The notes under the pieces: generated by a model
Database searches by the model: none
The model's input: the letters and a program-made list of their open reading frames with translations, nothing else
What the model was told of the DNA's origin: nothing
Made by a program: the position numbers and the translations under genes
Part shown: positions 1 to 9,389 of the stretch, in pieces
Layout of the letters: each line of letters begins with the position of its first letter
How positions within the stretch are numbered: position 1 is the first letter of the stretch
Assembly (NCBI GenBank): GCA_900542495.1
Contig: UQNW01000014.1
Span: 1 to 64,000, forward strand
Origin: an uncultured Roseburia sp.
GTDB taxonomy: Bacteria > Bacillota > Clostridia > Lachnospirales > Lachnospiraceae
Reading direction: 5' to 3'
DNA length: 64,000 nucleotides

Positions 1-152
1 CGTAACAGACAAAATCTGTTACGCAATAAAAGTCTAACTTTTTGGGGTCACCTCACCCTCGCAAAGTTTAGGATGCTATTCTTTAATTCTTTTTAATACT
101 GAGGGCAAATCGGCATCACGTCCGATTCACTTTCTTAATAGATTATGCAATG

Positions 153-181
153 GGGTACTTGAGAAATCAAGTACCCTTTTT
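153..181 (+). terminator. intrinsic terminator at left edge
   Basis: A perfect 10-bp stem (GGGTACTTGA / TCAAGTACCC, loop GAAA) is followed by TTTTT on the plus strand. The U-tract orientation fits a plus-strand gene that ends left of or at the window edge. It does not fit well as the terminator of the minus-strand rhamnosidase gene, because no T-run follows on that strand. A second hairpin (CGTAACAGA / TCTGTTACG) lies at 1-23, and one plus frame stays open from 1 to a stop at 94-96; I do not recognise it. Confidence 0.7.
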
Positions 182-212
182 CTGATTTATGCTAAGAAAC
201 TATAACTTATTC

Positions 213-2870
213 CTATTTTCTCTCAACCTCAAACCGGTACTCGCCCGGTCCGTATTTTTCTTCTGGTCTGTCAGGCAGCGTGATATAAGCATCTGTATTG
301 CATGGAATCGTAAAATCAAAAACCATTTTATCGGCCTCTACTGACCATTCACTGACAATCCTGCCGCGTGGTGAATCATAAACCGCTCTTGCATGCCCTA
401 ACTGCTCTGAAACAGTTGGCTTTATCACAAGCTTCTGTTTTGTATACTGTATGCCACAGACACCTTCAATCAGCCAGCCGGTAATTGCCCCGTAAGAATA
501 GTGATTTAATGATTCCTTTGGCACGCCCTGCCCGTTAATTCCGTCCCAAGTTTCCCAGATTGTTGTTGCACCTTTTTTGACTGCGTAAAGCCAGCCCGGC
601 ATCTCTTCCTGCAAAAGAACACGGTATGCAGTCTCTACATATCCGTTTTCCGCGAGCACTTTACACAGATATGGTGTTGTGAGGAAACCGGTGTTCAAAT
701 GGTAATCGCATTTTTTCACCAGCGCATCCAGTTTTTGTACTGCCTCTTTCTCTGCTTTTTCATCTAACAGACCAAACTGTACCGGACGGACATACTGACA
801 CTGTCTCTCCGAAGTGATCGCTCCATTTTCTGTAAAAGCTTCTAAATATGCACATCTTGTATTCTCCGCTATTTTGGCATAATAGGAAGCGTCCTCTGAT
901 TTTCCGAGAATTTCCGCGATCTGAGCCAGCAGCTTTCCGGAATAGGCATAAAAAGCTGTTGCCACATCATAGTTGCCGCTTCTCATACTCTCCATTGGAT
1001 TGCTTCCCGGCTCGCACCACTCTCCGTAGTTTAGCCCGGACTCCATTGTGTATGCACGATATTTCCCTTTGGAAAAGAAATGTTTCAGGCTCTTTTTCCG
1101 TGCTGTTTTTTCCAGAAAACCATACCATTTTTTCATCATGTCATAGTTTTCTTCCAGAATACGTTTATCCCCGAAACGTTCGTACATTGCATATGGAATC
1201 AGGATGCACGCATCGCCCCAGCCAACCGAAGCCGAAAGCATTTTGCTCATAAATCCCGGACGGTTATTCGGTGGTGCGATATTTGCAATTCTTCCGTCTG
1301 CGTATTGTCCGTACTGACACTGTCTTAACCAGTGGCGGTAGACCGGATAACAGTCCATTAACATCAGACCGGTATTTACAAAAAGTCCCGCATCACCCGT
1401 CCAGCCGGCGCGTTCTCTTGTCGGACAGTCTGTTGGTATATCACAGAAATTTCCTTTCTGGCTCCAGACTGCATTTTCCACAAGACGGTTTAATAATGGA
1501 TTGCTGCTTGTAAACTCTGCTGTCTGCCGCATGTCCGAATACACTGCATGCGCCACAAATACTGCCTGTTCAAGCGATATATCGGTCTCCACTTTCGCAT
1601 ATCGGAATCCCATGATTGTAAAACGTGGCTTGTAATGATTCACGCCTTTTTTGCACGTATAATGTAACATCTGGTAAACGCCATTTTCTTTATGACGCCT
1701 GCGGTCTTCAAAATTTTCCATGGTGAAGTTCCCGTTTTCATCTAATGTCTCTCCATGATAGAGCGTGATTGTCTGACCTTCTTTTGCATGGATCGTAAAC
1801 TCCACATAACCTGCAATATTCTGTCCGAAATCAACCACCGTATCACCATTTGGTGTATGAAAAATTTTTCCCTCAAAGCTTTCGTTTTCTGTGATTGGAA
1901 CTGTATTCGCTGCAACAAGCTTCTCACAGCCTTCTTCGGAAACCTTCACTTTATGCCAGTATTCCGTCTGCTTTCGGTAGACAGCCTCTCTCCTTGCATC
2001 ATACACTTCGCCCTGCTGCATGTCATTTTGTGCCAGAGGTCCGTCCTGACACGCAAGCCAGCTTTCATCTGTCTGCATGACGATCTGTTTTTCTACTTCT
2101 AACTGGGCGATGACCGCAAGACGCTCTCCATAAATGTCTCTGTCGCCGTCCACACCGGAGGTACTGCGATACCAGCCGTCTCCCAACAAAATCTCAATCT
2201 CATTCTTTCCGGTCTTAAGCAGTTCTGTGACATCATATACCTGATATTTCACCTCATAATGATAGTTACTGCTTCCCGGCATTAAGACTGCGTTTCCAAT
2301 CCTTTTTCCATTCAAAAAAACTTCATACAGTCCGTGTGCACTGATGTAAAGTCTGGCAGTCTTTCCCTGCTCTATGGTAAATTCTTTTTTCAGATAGCTC
2401 GCCGGCTGATGAGGTAGAAACTGCTCTTTTTTCTTATGTTTCTGCTCATTCCATGCACTTTTTGCAAGACGGTTCATCGCATCCTGACAATGTGTATCAG
2501 CTTCTTCAAACAGTGTTATCTCCGGCTCGATCCATTTTGCCTTCCAGTCTTCCACCTGAAGTAGACCCATTTCATAGGAAAAAAGCGAACTCCAATCTCC
2601 TTCTTCCCCATTCTCATCCCACAGCTTTATGCGCCATGTGATACAGTCTCTGGAAGAAAGTTTCTGCTGCACCTCATACTGCATCTGATCTGAATTGATT
2701 TTTCCGGTGCAAAAAAATAATTGTTTCCCGCGATACAATTCGATCTGGTATGCGCTCTGGTAATTGCAGTTTTCACACTGCCATTGCAGCAATTGCTCTG
2801 GTGTATCAATTCCAATCGGGTTTTCCATATATTCTGTTTTGCAATTTACAGCTTTTATTTTTTCTTTCAT
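213..2870 (-). CDS. alpha-L-rhamnosidase (GH78)
   Basis: The 885-aa protein should release terminal L-rhamnose from plant glycosides or rhamnosyl oligosaccharides. The N-terminal third has the beta-sandwich pattern of bacterial rhamnosidases (LYISAHGLYEVFLNGKRIG, then GDGWYRS). The (alpha/alpha)6-barrel region carries DCPTRERAGWTGDA at residues 481-494, the family signature with acidic catalytic candidates, and TTIWETWDG ... SLNHYSYGA near the C-terminal part. There is no signal peptide, so it probably acts in the cytoplasm on imported substrate. It is the last gene of a four-gene run (symporter, GH2, isomerase, GH78) and starts 21 bp after the isomerase stop. The ribosome site is weak (GGGAT), suggesting coupling to the gene before. 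Family assignment is firm; the exact linkage cleaved is not visible. Confidence 0.93.
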   Translation of the reverse strand: MKEKIKAVNCKTEYMENPIGIDTPEQLLQWQCENCNYQSAYQIELYRGKQLFFCTGKINSDQMQYEVQQKLSSRDCITWRIKLWDENGEEGDWSSLFSYEMGLLQVEDWKAKWIEPEITLFEEADTHCQDAMNRLAKSAWNEQKHKKKEQFLPHQPASYLKKEFTIEQGKTARLYISAHGLYEVFLNGKRIGNAVLMPGSSNYHYEVKYQVYDVTELLKTGKNEIEILLGDGWYRSTSGVDGDRDIYGERLAVIAQLEVEKQIVMQTDESWLACQDGPLAQNDMQQGEVYDARREAVYRKQTEYWHKVKVSEEGCEKLVAANTVPITENESFEGKIFHTPNGDTVVDFGQNIAGYVEFTIHAKEGQTITLYHGETLDENGNFTMENFEDRRRHKENGVYQMLHYTCKKGVNHYKPRFTIMGFRYAKVETDISLEQAVFVAHAVYSDMRQTAEFTSSNPLLNRLVENAVWSQKGNFCDIPTDCPTRERAGWTGDAGLFVNTGLMLMDCYPVYRHWLRQCQYGQYADGRIANIAPPNNRPGFMSKMLSASVGWGDACILIPYAMYERFGDKRILEENYDMMKKWYGFLEKTARKKSLKHFFSKGKYRAYTMESGLNYGEWCEPGSNPMESMRSGNYDVATAFYAYSGKLLAQIAEILGKSEDASYYAKIAENTRCAYLEAFTENGAITSERQCQYVRPVQFGLLDEKAEKEAVQKLDALVKKCDYHLNTGFLTTPYLCKVLAENGYVETAYRVLLQEEMPGWLYAVKKGATTIWETWDGINGQGVPKESLNHYSYGAITGWLIEGVCGIQYTKQKLVIKPTVSEQLGHARAVYDSPRGRIVSEWSVEADKMVFDFTIPCNTDAYITLPDRPEEKYGPGEYRFEVERK

Positions 2871-2891
2871 TTTTATCCCAGCCTTGAACAG

Positions 2892-3737
2892 TTATATATA
2901 CTTTTTCAAAAACTCCGCACTCAGTTCCATAGATTTTAATGGTGAATTATCCACCCAGTTTTTATGGCTTTCTAAAATCACCGCATCCACCTTCACTTTT
3001 TGTGCCTGCTCCACCATGGAAACTAAATCCATATTTCCATAGCCCAATTCCATGCTGTCCGATTTTAAAATCGGTGTCATGGCAGGCTTCGTAAGGCGTG
3101 TTCCACGGTCATTGATATGGTAAAGTTTCATTCTGTGATCCAGTCGCTTCATCAATTCAAGTGCGTTGACTCCAGCCTCTGTCGGCCAGTAAGAATCCAG
3201 TTCAAAATTGACATAAGCCGGATCTGTTTCTACAAGGATCAGATCATACGCTGTTTTTCCCGGCTCCACCTTCAAAAATTCGCTGTTATGATTGTGGTAT
3301 AAAAGTTCAATTCCTGCTTCTTTTAATATTTTACCGGAAGCATTTAAGTCTTTGCATAAATCAAGCACTTTCTCTTTATCGGCATAATCAAACCGGTACA
3401 TCCCTGTGATGACAACGTATTTTGTGCCAAACTTTTCCGCCTCTTTTATGACGTTCTCCGGCTCTCTTTTGATTGTGCCAAGATCTTCGTGGATGCTCGT
3501 CACAGTAAGTCCTGCCTCTTTTATGAGCGTGTTCCAGTCATAATCTCCGCCCTTTCCGACCGGCATACCGGCTGCCTTTGTGAGCATCCGTACCAGAAAA
3601 GAAGTCGGTTTAATCATAAAACCATTCAGCTCGATTCCGTCATATCCGGCTGCTTTGATTCTTTTTAATGTCTCTGCTGTCTGCTTTTCATTTTTTGTCA
3701 CTGTTCCAAGCATAATCTGCTGAATTGCTCTTGTCAC
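2892..3737 (-). CDS. sugar phosphate isomerase/epimerase family TIM-barrel protein
   Basis: This 281-aa protein belongs to the xylose-isomerase-like/AP-endonuclease-2 TIM-barrel superfamily. Family signs are the N-terminal GYDGIELNGF strand, ELLYHNHNSEF, the ELDSYW metal-ligand strand and AVILESHKNW near the C terminus. Such proteins isomerise or epimerise sugars, often keto-sugars or sugar acids released by neighbouring glycosidases. The likely start is GTG at 3737, preceded by AGGAGG at about 9 bp; no in-frame ATG fits better. It lies between the GH2 gene (47 bp) and the GH78 gene (21 bp), so it probably processes a monosaccharide freed by one of them. The substrate cannot be read from sequence. 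Confidence 0.82.
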   Translation of the reverse strand: MTRAIQQIMLGTVTKNEKQTAETLKRIKAAGYDGIELNGFMIKPTSFLVRMLTKAAGMPVGKGGDYDWNTLIKEAGLTVTSIHEDLGTIKREPENVIKEAEKFGTKYVVITGMYRFDYADKEKVLDLCKDLNASGKILKEAGIELLYHNHNSEFLKVEPGKTAYDLILVETDPAYVNFELDSYWPTEAGVNALELMKRLDHRMKLYHINDRGTRLTKPAMTPILKSDSMELGYGNMDLVSMVEQAQKVKVDAVILESHKNWVDNSPLKSMELSAEFLKKYI

Positions 3738-3784
3738 ATTCGTTCCCTCCTGATTTTATTGTATTAATTCAGCACCATTTGCTG

Positions 3785-5995
3785 CTATTCCTGATTCTTC
3801 GGGATTTTCTGTAAAGCATCATTTAACGCTTTCATCTGTTCTTCGCTCACTGCATCTCCTGCCTGTTTTAACAGGCTGACTAATGTCATACGCTGCATCA
3901 TGCGCTGTAGAGCCGGGTTGTCCTTCACACTCTCTGCCACATCCCCACGGCTTTGTGACGCCTGTGACATCAGGCGCTGCACGATCGCGTTTGCCATTTC
4001 ATTCTGCGCAAGCTCGCCAAGTGTATCGGAAATAGAATAATGGTCTGCCTTAAAATCTTCTCTGTCAAACCAGTTTACAACATCGCCCTGTTTGTTGAAA
4101 ATATAATCCGGATTCGGCTCTGTTACTTTTTTCACAATAATCTCATCACTCAGATTGCCTGACACTGCCTTGATTGTATGTTTTCCTGTAATCGGAACCT
4201 CAAACTTAAATATTTTCGAACCTTCTATTGTTTCCTTTTCCACACCGTCCACAAAAAGGGTTACTTTTTTCTGATTAGAGTAAACCTTGATCTCCGTGAC
4301 ATCTTCGATACGATCCACATATCTGCTGCCGCAGACATGCACAAATGGTGCTTTACTCCAGTATGCCTTATATAAATAGAACGCATCTTTTTTCAACCTG
4401 CGATCCATGGTCACAAGTCCCTTCTGGTTCACACCATGTTTTCCGCCCTCATCTCTTCCGTCTGCTGCAAAATCAAACAGATTCCAGACATGGGTTGCCC
4501 AGAGATATGGCCGCTCCTCGATCATTTTTGCCATATGTTCATGATAAATGCACTGGTATTCTTCGGTGTAATCGCCGCGCTCCGGTTTTGCGCTGTGATA
4601 AGCCGGATTGGCATCTGCGCCGTACTCGGAAAGTCCAATCACACGGTCCGGATATTTTTTATGATACTCGTCAAAGAAGCTGTCGTTCTGCTCTAACTCC
4701 CCTAAGTACCAGCCAAAATACAGATTGTAGCTGTTCATGTCCGGGATCTCTAACATCGGGCTGTCCGTCTCAAGCATAAAGACATCTGCCATAACCGTTG
4801 GTCTGGTTGTATCCAGTCTGTGACAAAGCTCATTTAATTTGCGATGATTTTCCAACAGTTCCTCGTTTACTGCGCTTGCTGCCGTAATCTCATTGGAAAG
4901 TCCCCAGCATACGATAGAAGGATGATTGTAATTCTGAACAACGAGCTCCCTCATCTGGCTTAAAGTATTTTCGGTTCCATCTGACATGTGCATCGTAATG
5001 TACGGAATTTCTGCCCATACGATCATACCGTTTTCATCACACAGATCATAAAATTCCTGCGCATGCTGATAATGTGCGAGACGAATGGTATTTGCACCAA
5101 GTTCCTTTATGATCTCCATATCTTCTTTGTGCATCGCATAAGTTAATGCGTTGCCTGCTCCTGCGCGGTCCTGATGACGGCTCACGCCACGAAGCGGATA
5201 GGAACGTCCATTTAAGAAAAATCCCTTCTGCGGGTCCATGGAAAAACTTCTGCATCCAAAGGTAGTTTCCACGCTGTCTCCATCAGACAGTTCCGCTTTT
5301 GCCGTATATAAATACGGATCATCCACGCCATCCCAGAGATGTACATTGGTAAGTTCAAACACTGCTTTTGCATATCCATGCTCTACAGGAACACTCTTTT
5401 TCTCATCTCCCACCGTCACCATAACGTCAGCAGATTTTCCCTCTATCCAGAGTTCCACGGTCACTTCTGCGTCTGCCTTTTTTGTCCCTGCATCCAAAAT
5501 TGTCACTTCCGGCGTCACCTTAATACCGTCACTTCCGGCATACTCCATGCAAAAGTGATTCTCTGGTACAGTCACCAGCTTCACCATACGGTATAATCCG
5601 CCGTAAAATGTGAAATCTGCCTTCTGTGGGTAGACTTTTGTGTTATCGGAATTATCAACGAGCACTTCTAACTGATTCTGTTCTTTTAAATGTTCTGTGA
5701 CATCCACACGGAATCTGGAATATCCACCTTCATGATGGAAAAGCTCTGTTCCGTTTACAAGCACATCTGCCGTCATGGCTGCTCCGTCAAACTCCAGATA
5801 AGCCTTTCCGTTTTGATCCATCTCCGGTTTTTTGAATGTGCAGGCATATTTACAGGTTCCACGGTAGTAATCGTTTCCACCGTCCTGCCCATCCACTGCG
5901 TTCCAGGTGTGAGGAAGTGTTACGTTTTCCCCTTCCACACTGTCCGGGTTTTTATAAAAAATCCAGTTTTTATCCAATACTGTCGTCTGTCTCAT
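3785..5995 (-). CDS. GH2 beta-glycosidase (beta-galactosidase or beta-glucuronidase type)
   Basis: The 736-aa protein has the GH2 order of sugar-binding domain, immunoglobulin-like domain and TIM barrel. The likely acid/base is E369 in GLSNE and the nucleophile E457 in GLSEYGAD. NTIRLAHYQH is the usual barrel strand. GVNQKGLVTMDRR contains an N-x-K that in glucuronidases binds the uronate carboxylate, but similar sequences occur in GH2 galactosidases, so substrate is open. After the barrel comes a small beta domain and then an unusual helical tail of about 85 residues rich in Gln, Met and Ala (QRMMQRMTLVSLLKQAG). I chose the ATG at 5995 because AGGAGG is 10 bp upstream; the ATG three codons earlier almost touches it. 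It is cotranscribed with the GPH symporter. Confidence 0.88.
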   Translation of the reverse strand: MRQTTVLDKNWIFYKNPDSVEGENVTLPHTWNAVDGQDGGNDYYRGTCKYACTFKKPEMDQNGKAYLEFDGAAMTADVLVNGTELFHHEGGYSRFRVDVTEHLKEQNQLEVLVDNSDNTKVYPQKADFTFYGGLYRMVKLVTVPENHFCMEYAGSDGIKVTPEVTILDAGTKKADAEVTVELWIEGKSADVMVTVGDEKKSVPVEHGYAKAVFELTNVHLWDGVDDPYLYTAKAELSDGDSVETTFGCRSFSMDPQKGFFLNGRSYPLRGVSRHQDRAGAGNALTYAMHKEDMEIIKELGANTIRLAHYQHAQEFYDLCDENGMIVWAEIPYITMHMSDGTENTLSQMRELVVQNYNHPSIVCWGLSNEITAASAVNEELLENHRKLNELCHRLDTTRPTVMADVFMLETDSPMLEIPDMNSYNLYFGWYLGELEQNDSFFDEYHKKYPDRVIGLSEYGADANPAYHSAKPERGDYTEEYQCIYHEHMAKMIEERPYLWATHVWNLFDFAADGRDEGGKHGVNQKGLVTMDRRLKKDAFYLYKAYWSKAPFVHVCGSRYVDRIEDVTEIKVYSNQKKVTLFVDGVEKETIEGSKIFKFEVPITGKHTIKAVSGNLSDEIIVKKVTEPNPDYIFNKQGDVVNWFDREDFKADHYSISDTLGELAQNEMANAIVQRLMSQASQSRGDVAESVKDNPALQRMMQRMTLVSLLKQAGDAVSEEQMKALNDALQKIPKNQE

Positions 5996-6048
5996 CTTAG
6001 TCATTCCTCCTGTATTTTCTGTCTGTGTTCAGACTTTTTTGTCTCTGC

Positions 6049-7542
6049 TTATTTCATCTCATCAATCACTTTTTCTACTTCTGCCTGCTTTTTCTCCTGA
6101 ATGCTCTTCTGCACTTCTTCCATTTTTTCTTTTGAGAGCGGTGTTTTTCTCATTGCGCAGAGTGTACATACCCAACCGATCAGTGGAAGTCCAAAGTACA
6201 GGCTCATCGTCATCCAGAAAATTGCCGGTGTGGATGGATCGGATGGCTGTGGCATTGTCGATGTATATCCGATCAGTGCTACCAGTCCGGTTGCGATTGC
6301 CGCGCTGAAAGAAGATACCAGTTTGTCGATAAAACTGTAAGTTCCTGTCACTGCTGCCGGTATGAATTTACCGCTTCTGTCTAATTCATAGTCAATAATA
6401 TCTGCCATCATGGCATTGCTTGACATCGTAACGCACATTTTAGCTCCATTTAAGATTAAAGTAAGTACGACATACGCGATCATCATCGGCGCTGCTGTCG
6501 CGATCAGCGTCGGATCGATCAGTATAAATAATACGACAAGTATAGCTGTCACTGTCATGCATACATAAGTCCATGTCACCATTGATTCTTTGTTTCCGTG
6601 CTTTCCGGCATATTTTGCACCAATAAATGCAAACACGATAGACGGCAGCATTCCGATCACACTGAGGATTGTTCCAAGCTGCATATTGCCGATAATAATA
6701 CCAAATAACATCGTTGTGACCACTGCCTGACTTGCTGTCTGGCTTGCAATCTTATCGGAACTTGCCGCTACGATAAAGGTCTGTAATGCACGGTTGGATT
6801 TGATCAGTTCCCACATATCTTTTACTTTTACCGGCTCCGCTTTTTTCTGTGTGCTGACGCCTTTAAAGTTTTCCGGCTTATCAATATCTGTAACTGCAAT
6901 GCAGCATAAGATCAGTCCCACTCCTGATACTGCCACACAGACAATACAGGAAGCTGCCAACATCTCTACCGAATATACATTTCCATATTTTGGAAGCAGC
7001 ATAACCATGATCACAATATTTAAGATCATCGGCACCAGATAGTTATATGCAGTGCTCCACACGCCGACCATCGGACGCTGTTTCGGATCGTTCGTAAGCA
7101 TTGCCGGAACAATTTGTGCTGTGACATTACACATGGTATAACCTATAATATAGAGACAATACAGAATTACAAACAATACAATTCCATGTCCTTTTCCGCT
7201 TGCCCAGCAATACATGATAAGAACTGCCAGTGATTCGATCACCCATCCGGCTGCCATCAAAATACGGATTTTACCGAATCTCGTGTTCATCTTATCAATA
7301 ACGATTGCAATGATTGGATCGGTCACACCATCTAAAATTCTTGTTGCCGTCAGGATAATTCCAACGACCGCTGTTGCAATTCCATATCCTTCGTTTGCAA
7401 CATAACTTGCCAATCCTAACAATACATAAAAACACATTCCAATTCCTGAGCTGCACCCTGCGAGTGCAATTCTCCATGTCTTAGCCCGGCGATATGTAAC
7501 TCCACTGGTTTCTGCCACCTGCTGTTTTTTCTTTCCAAACAT
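6049..7542 (-). CDS. GPH-family sugar:cation symporter (MFS)
   Basis: This 497-aa membrane protein has about 12 hydrophobic segments and the glycoside-pentoside-hexuronide:cation symporter signature LDGVTDPIIAIVIDKMNTRFGK, split here across the end of helix 2 and the following loop (LDGVTDPI, then NTRFGKIR). Family members such as MelB, UidB and XylP import oligosaccharides or glucuronides with Na+ or H+. As first gene of the operon it probably imports the glycoside cut by the downstream GH2 and GH78 enzymes. The start is ATG 7542, with GGAGG 9 bp upstream; a longer TTG-initiated frame overlaps that ribosome site and is unlikely. The C terminus is a charged tail (EKKQAEVEKVIDEMK). Confidence 0.9.
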   Translation of the reverse strand: MFGKKKQQVAETSGVTYRRAKTWRIALAGCSSGIGMCFYVLLGLASYVANEGYGIATAVVGIILTATRILDGVTDPIIAIVIDKMNTRFGKIRILMAAGWVIESLAVLIMYCWASGKGHGIVLFVILYCLYIIGYTMCNVTAQIVPAMLTNDPKQRPMVGVWSTAYNYLVPMILNIVIMVMLLPKYGNVYSVEMLAASCIVCVAVSGVGLILCCIAVTDIDKPENFKGVSTQKKAEPVKVKDMWELIKSNRALQTFIVAASSDKIASQTASQAVVTTMLFGIIIGNMQLGTILSVIGMLPSIVFAFIGAKYAGKHGNKESMVTWTYVCMTVTAILVVLFILIDPTLIATAAPMMIAYVVLTLILNGAKMCVTMSSNAMMADIIDYELDRSGKFIPAAVTGTYSFIDKLVSSFSAAIATGLVALIGYTSTMPQPSDPSTPAIFWMTMSLYFGLPLIGWVCTLCAMRKTPLSKEKMEEVQKSIQEKKQAEVEKVIDEMK

Positions 7543-8011
7543 CTTTTCTTCCTCCAATACGTTTGTCTTTGTTGATGTCTTTATTCTAACCTCTATCTTC
7601 TATTCATGTGTTTACAAATTCACGTATATGTAATAAAATTCATGTTATATAATTATATTACATCATTTTTCTAACATTTTCACGAGTTTACAAACATATA
7701 ATTTCATAAAATCTTATATTATTAATGTAAAGAAATTTAGAAAACTGTGAAACGTATGCAAACCTAAATCAAATTGTGAAAAATTGGCAAAGACAGAAAA
7801 AGCACTGGGGGCAAAAATCGAACAAGTTCCTATCTGCGAAGCAGATTAGAAATGAATTTGCGAAGTACTGCGAAGAATGAGCTGTACCGCTCCGAGTGAC
7901 ACGTAGCGAGAGCGTGTCTTGAATATTTTTGTTAATTTTGAACGATTTAAGGAGATTAAGAGGCGTTTCGCATTCTCTAAATGTAATGCAACCATGAAGG
8001 GAGAAAATTTT
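7543..8011. other. 469-bp divergent intergenic region
   Basis: No gene is visible here. The left half is very AT-rich and should hold the promoter of the symporter operon; it includes a near-palindrome at 7642-7663 (ATGT, ATATAATTATAT, ACAT). At 7744-7792 is a degenerate copy of an element also found at 9320 and 21583. From about 7838 to 7918 composition changes to GC-richer sequence with small hairpins (ATCTGC-GAA-GCAGAT; GACACG at 7898-7903 with CGTGTC at 7913-7918). These look like a small extragenic palindromic element rather than a coding remnant. Confidence 0.5.
7744..7792 (+). repeat. degenerate copy A of a three-copy 49-bp element
   Basis: The sequence begins with a TGTGAAAC word and has ATTGTGAAAAATTGGCAAA 29 bp later. 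The two other copies (9320-9368 and 21583-21631) have the same two words at exactly the same 29-bp spacing. The middle part has diverged. It lies upstream of the GH1 gene, so a regulatory binding role is possible but unproven. Confidence 0.4.
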
Positions 8012-9307
8012 ATGAAATTACCAGAACATTTTTTGATTGGAGCAGCCACCGCAGCACATCAGGTAGAGGGAAACAACATCCACAGCGATCTCTGGGCAAT
8101 GGAACATATGAAGCACACCAGCTTTTTAGAGCCATCCTTAGATGCTGTCGACCACTACACCCGCTACGAGGAAGACATCCGGCTTTTAGCAGATGCGGGT
8201 TTAAATGCTTATCGTTTTTCAATTGAATGGGCGCGTATCGAACCGGAAGAAGGCCATTTTGATAAAGATGCGGTCGATCATTACCGCGATGTCATTGCCT
8301 GCTGTAAAAAATATGGTGTAGAACCATTTGTCACCCTGCATCATTTTTCCAGTCCAAAATGGCTGATAACAAAAGGCGGCTGGGAAGCCGAAACAACTCC
8401 GGCTGACTTTGCACACTATGTTCACTATATTATAGGAGAACTTGGAAACGAACTCCACTACGTCTGCACGATCAATGAAGCAAACATGGGAATCCAGGTT
8501 GCAGCCATTGCAGCGCGCTACAAACGGCAGATGATGATGCAGATGCAGTCTGCATCTCAGGGAAAAAGCAGCACAGACGGTAGTGTTCAGGTTGGAATCA
8601 ACTTAGAAAAGATGTTGGAAGGTCAGAAAGCAACTGCCATAGAAAATAAAGAAATTTTTGGTGTGGAAAAAGTCGAAAACTTCACTTCCATGCGCACACC
8701 AAACGGAGACCTTCTGATTATGAAAGCCCACGAACTTGCGAAGAAAGAAATCAAAGCCCTTTATCCTGATATCAAAGTCGGACTTACTTTAAGCCTTCAT
8801 GATATCCAACCGCAGGAAGGCGGCGAAGAACGCGCGAAAAAAGAATGGGATGAAGAATTTTTACACTATCTTCCATATATCAAAGAAGATGATTTCTTAG
8901 GTGTACAAAATTATACGCGCTCCCTGATTGGTCCGGACGGTCAGCTTCCAAACCCGGAAGGTTCCGAACTTACCCAGATGAATTATGAATTTTATCCCAA
9001 AGCTTTAGAGCATGTCATCCGTAAAGTTGCAAAAGATTTCCACGGCGACCTCTATGTAACCGAAAACGGAATCGCCACAGCCGACGATACCAGACGTGTT
9101 GCCTTTATTGACACTGCTTTAAAGGGAGTTGCCTCCTGCATTGCAGATGGTCTTCCGGTAAAAAGCTACTTCCACTGGAGCCTTTTAGATAACTTTGAAT
9201 GGCAGAAAGGCTACTCCATGACCTTTGGACTGATCGCAGTTGACCGCACCACACAGACACGTCATCCAAAAGAAAGTTTATCCTTCCTCGGACACTGGAA
9301 CCAGTAA
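8012..9307 (+). CDS. GH1 beta-glucosidase family protein
   Basis: The 431-aa protein is a family 1 retaining beta-glycosidase of usual length. The N terminus FLIGAATAAHQVEGNN is the family entry motif. The acid/base is E156 in TINEAN, where family members normally have NEP, and the nucleophile is E351 in YVTENG. NFEWQKGYSMTFGL near the C terminus is the aglycone/sugar-binding strand. There is no signal peptide, so it acts in the cytosol. The start is ATG 8012, with AAGGGAG about 8 bp upstream; the frame is open further upstream but without a ribosome site. It is followed 82 bp later by an AraC regulator on the same strand. Phosphorylated and free glycosides cannot be told apart here. Confidence 0.9.
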   Translation: MKLPEHFLIGAATAAHQVEGNNIHSDLWAMEHMKHTSFLEPSLDAVDHYTRYEEDIRLLADAGLNAYRFSIEWARIEPEEGHFDKDAVDHYRDVIACCKKYGVEPFVTLHHFSSPKWLITKGGWEAETTPADFAHYVHYIIGELGNELHYVCTINEANMGIQVAAIAARYKRQMMMQMQSASQGKSSTDGSVQVGINLEKMLEGQKATAIENKEIFGVEKVENFTSMRTPNGDLLIMKAHELAKKEIKALYPDIKVGLTLSLHDIQPQEGGEERAKKEWDEEFLHYLPYIKEDDFLGVQNYTRSLIGPDGQLPNPEGSELTQMNYEFYPKALEHVIRKVAKDFHGDLYVTENGIATADDTRRVAFIDTALKGVASCIADGLPVKSYFHWSLLDNFEWQKGYSMTFGLIAVDRTTQTRHPKESLSFLGHWNQ

Positions 9308-9319
9308 ATAAAACAGATC

Positions 9320-9368
9320 ATTGCAAAACTCAATTTCAGATTATGAAGATTGTGAAGAATTAACAAAA
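9320..9368 (+). repeat. copy B of a three-copy 49-bp element
   Basis: This stretch matches 21583-21631 over 49 bp without gaps (about 41 identical), with the last 24 bp identical (9345-9368 versus 21608-21631). It lies between the GH1 stop and the AraC ribosome site. Such a long match in AT-rich DNA is unlikely by chance. It may be an operator shared by both sugar loci or a dispersed intercistronic element. Confidence 0.7.
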
Positions 9369-9389
9369 TATGACAAGGAGAAAACCAGC

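Noticed and set aside
848..1252. 134-residue plus-strand frame inside the rhamnosidase gene
   Set aside because: It is the opposite strand of a clear GH78 coding region and has a composition typical of shadow frames (His, Cys, Phe, Ser rich).
8012..9307. Loss of activity in GH1 because NEP is NEA
   Set aside because: The acid/base Glu itself is present; the following residue varies in active family members, so this is only a minor difference.
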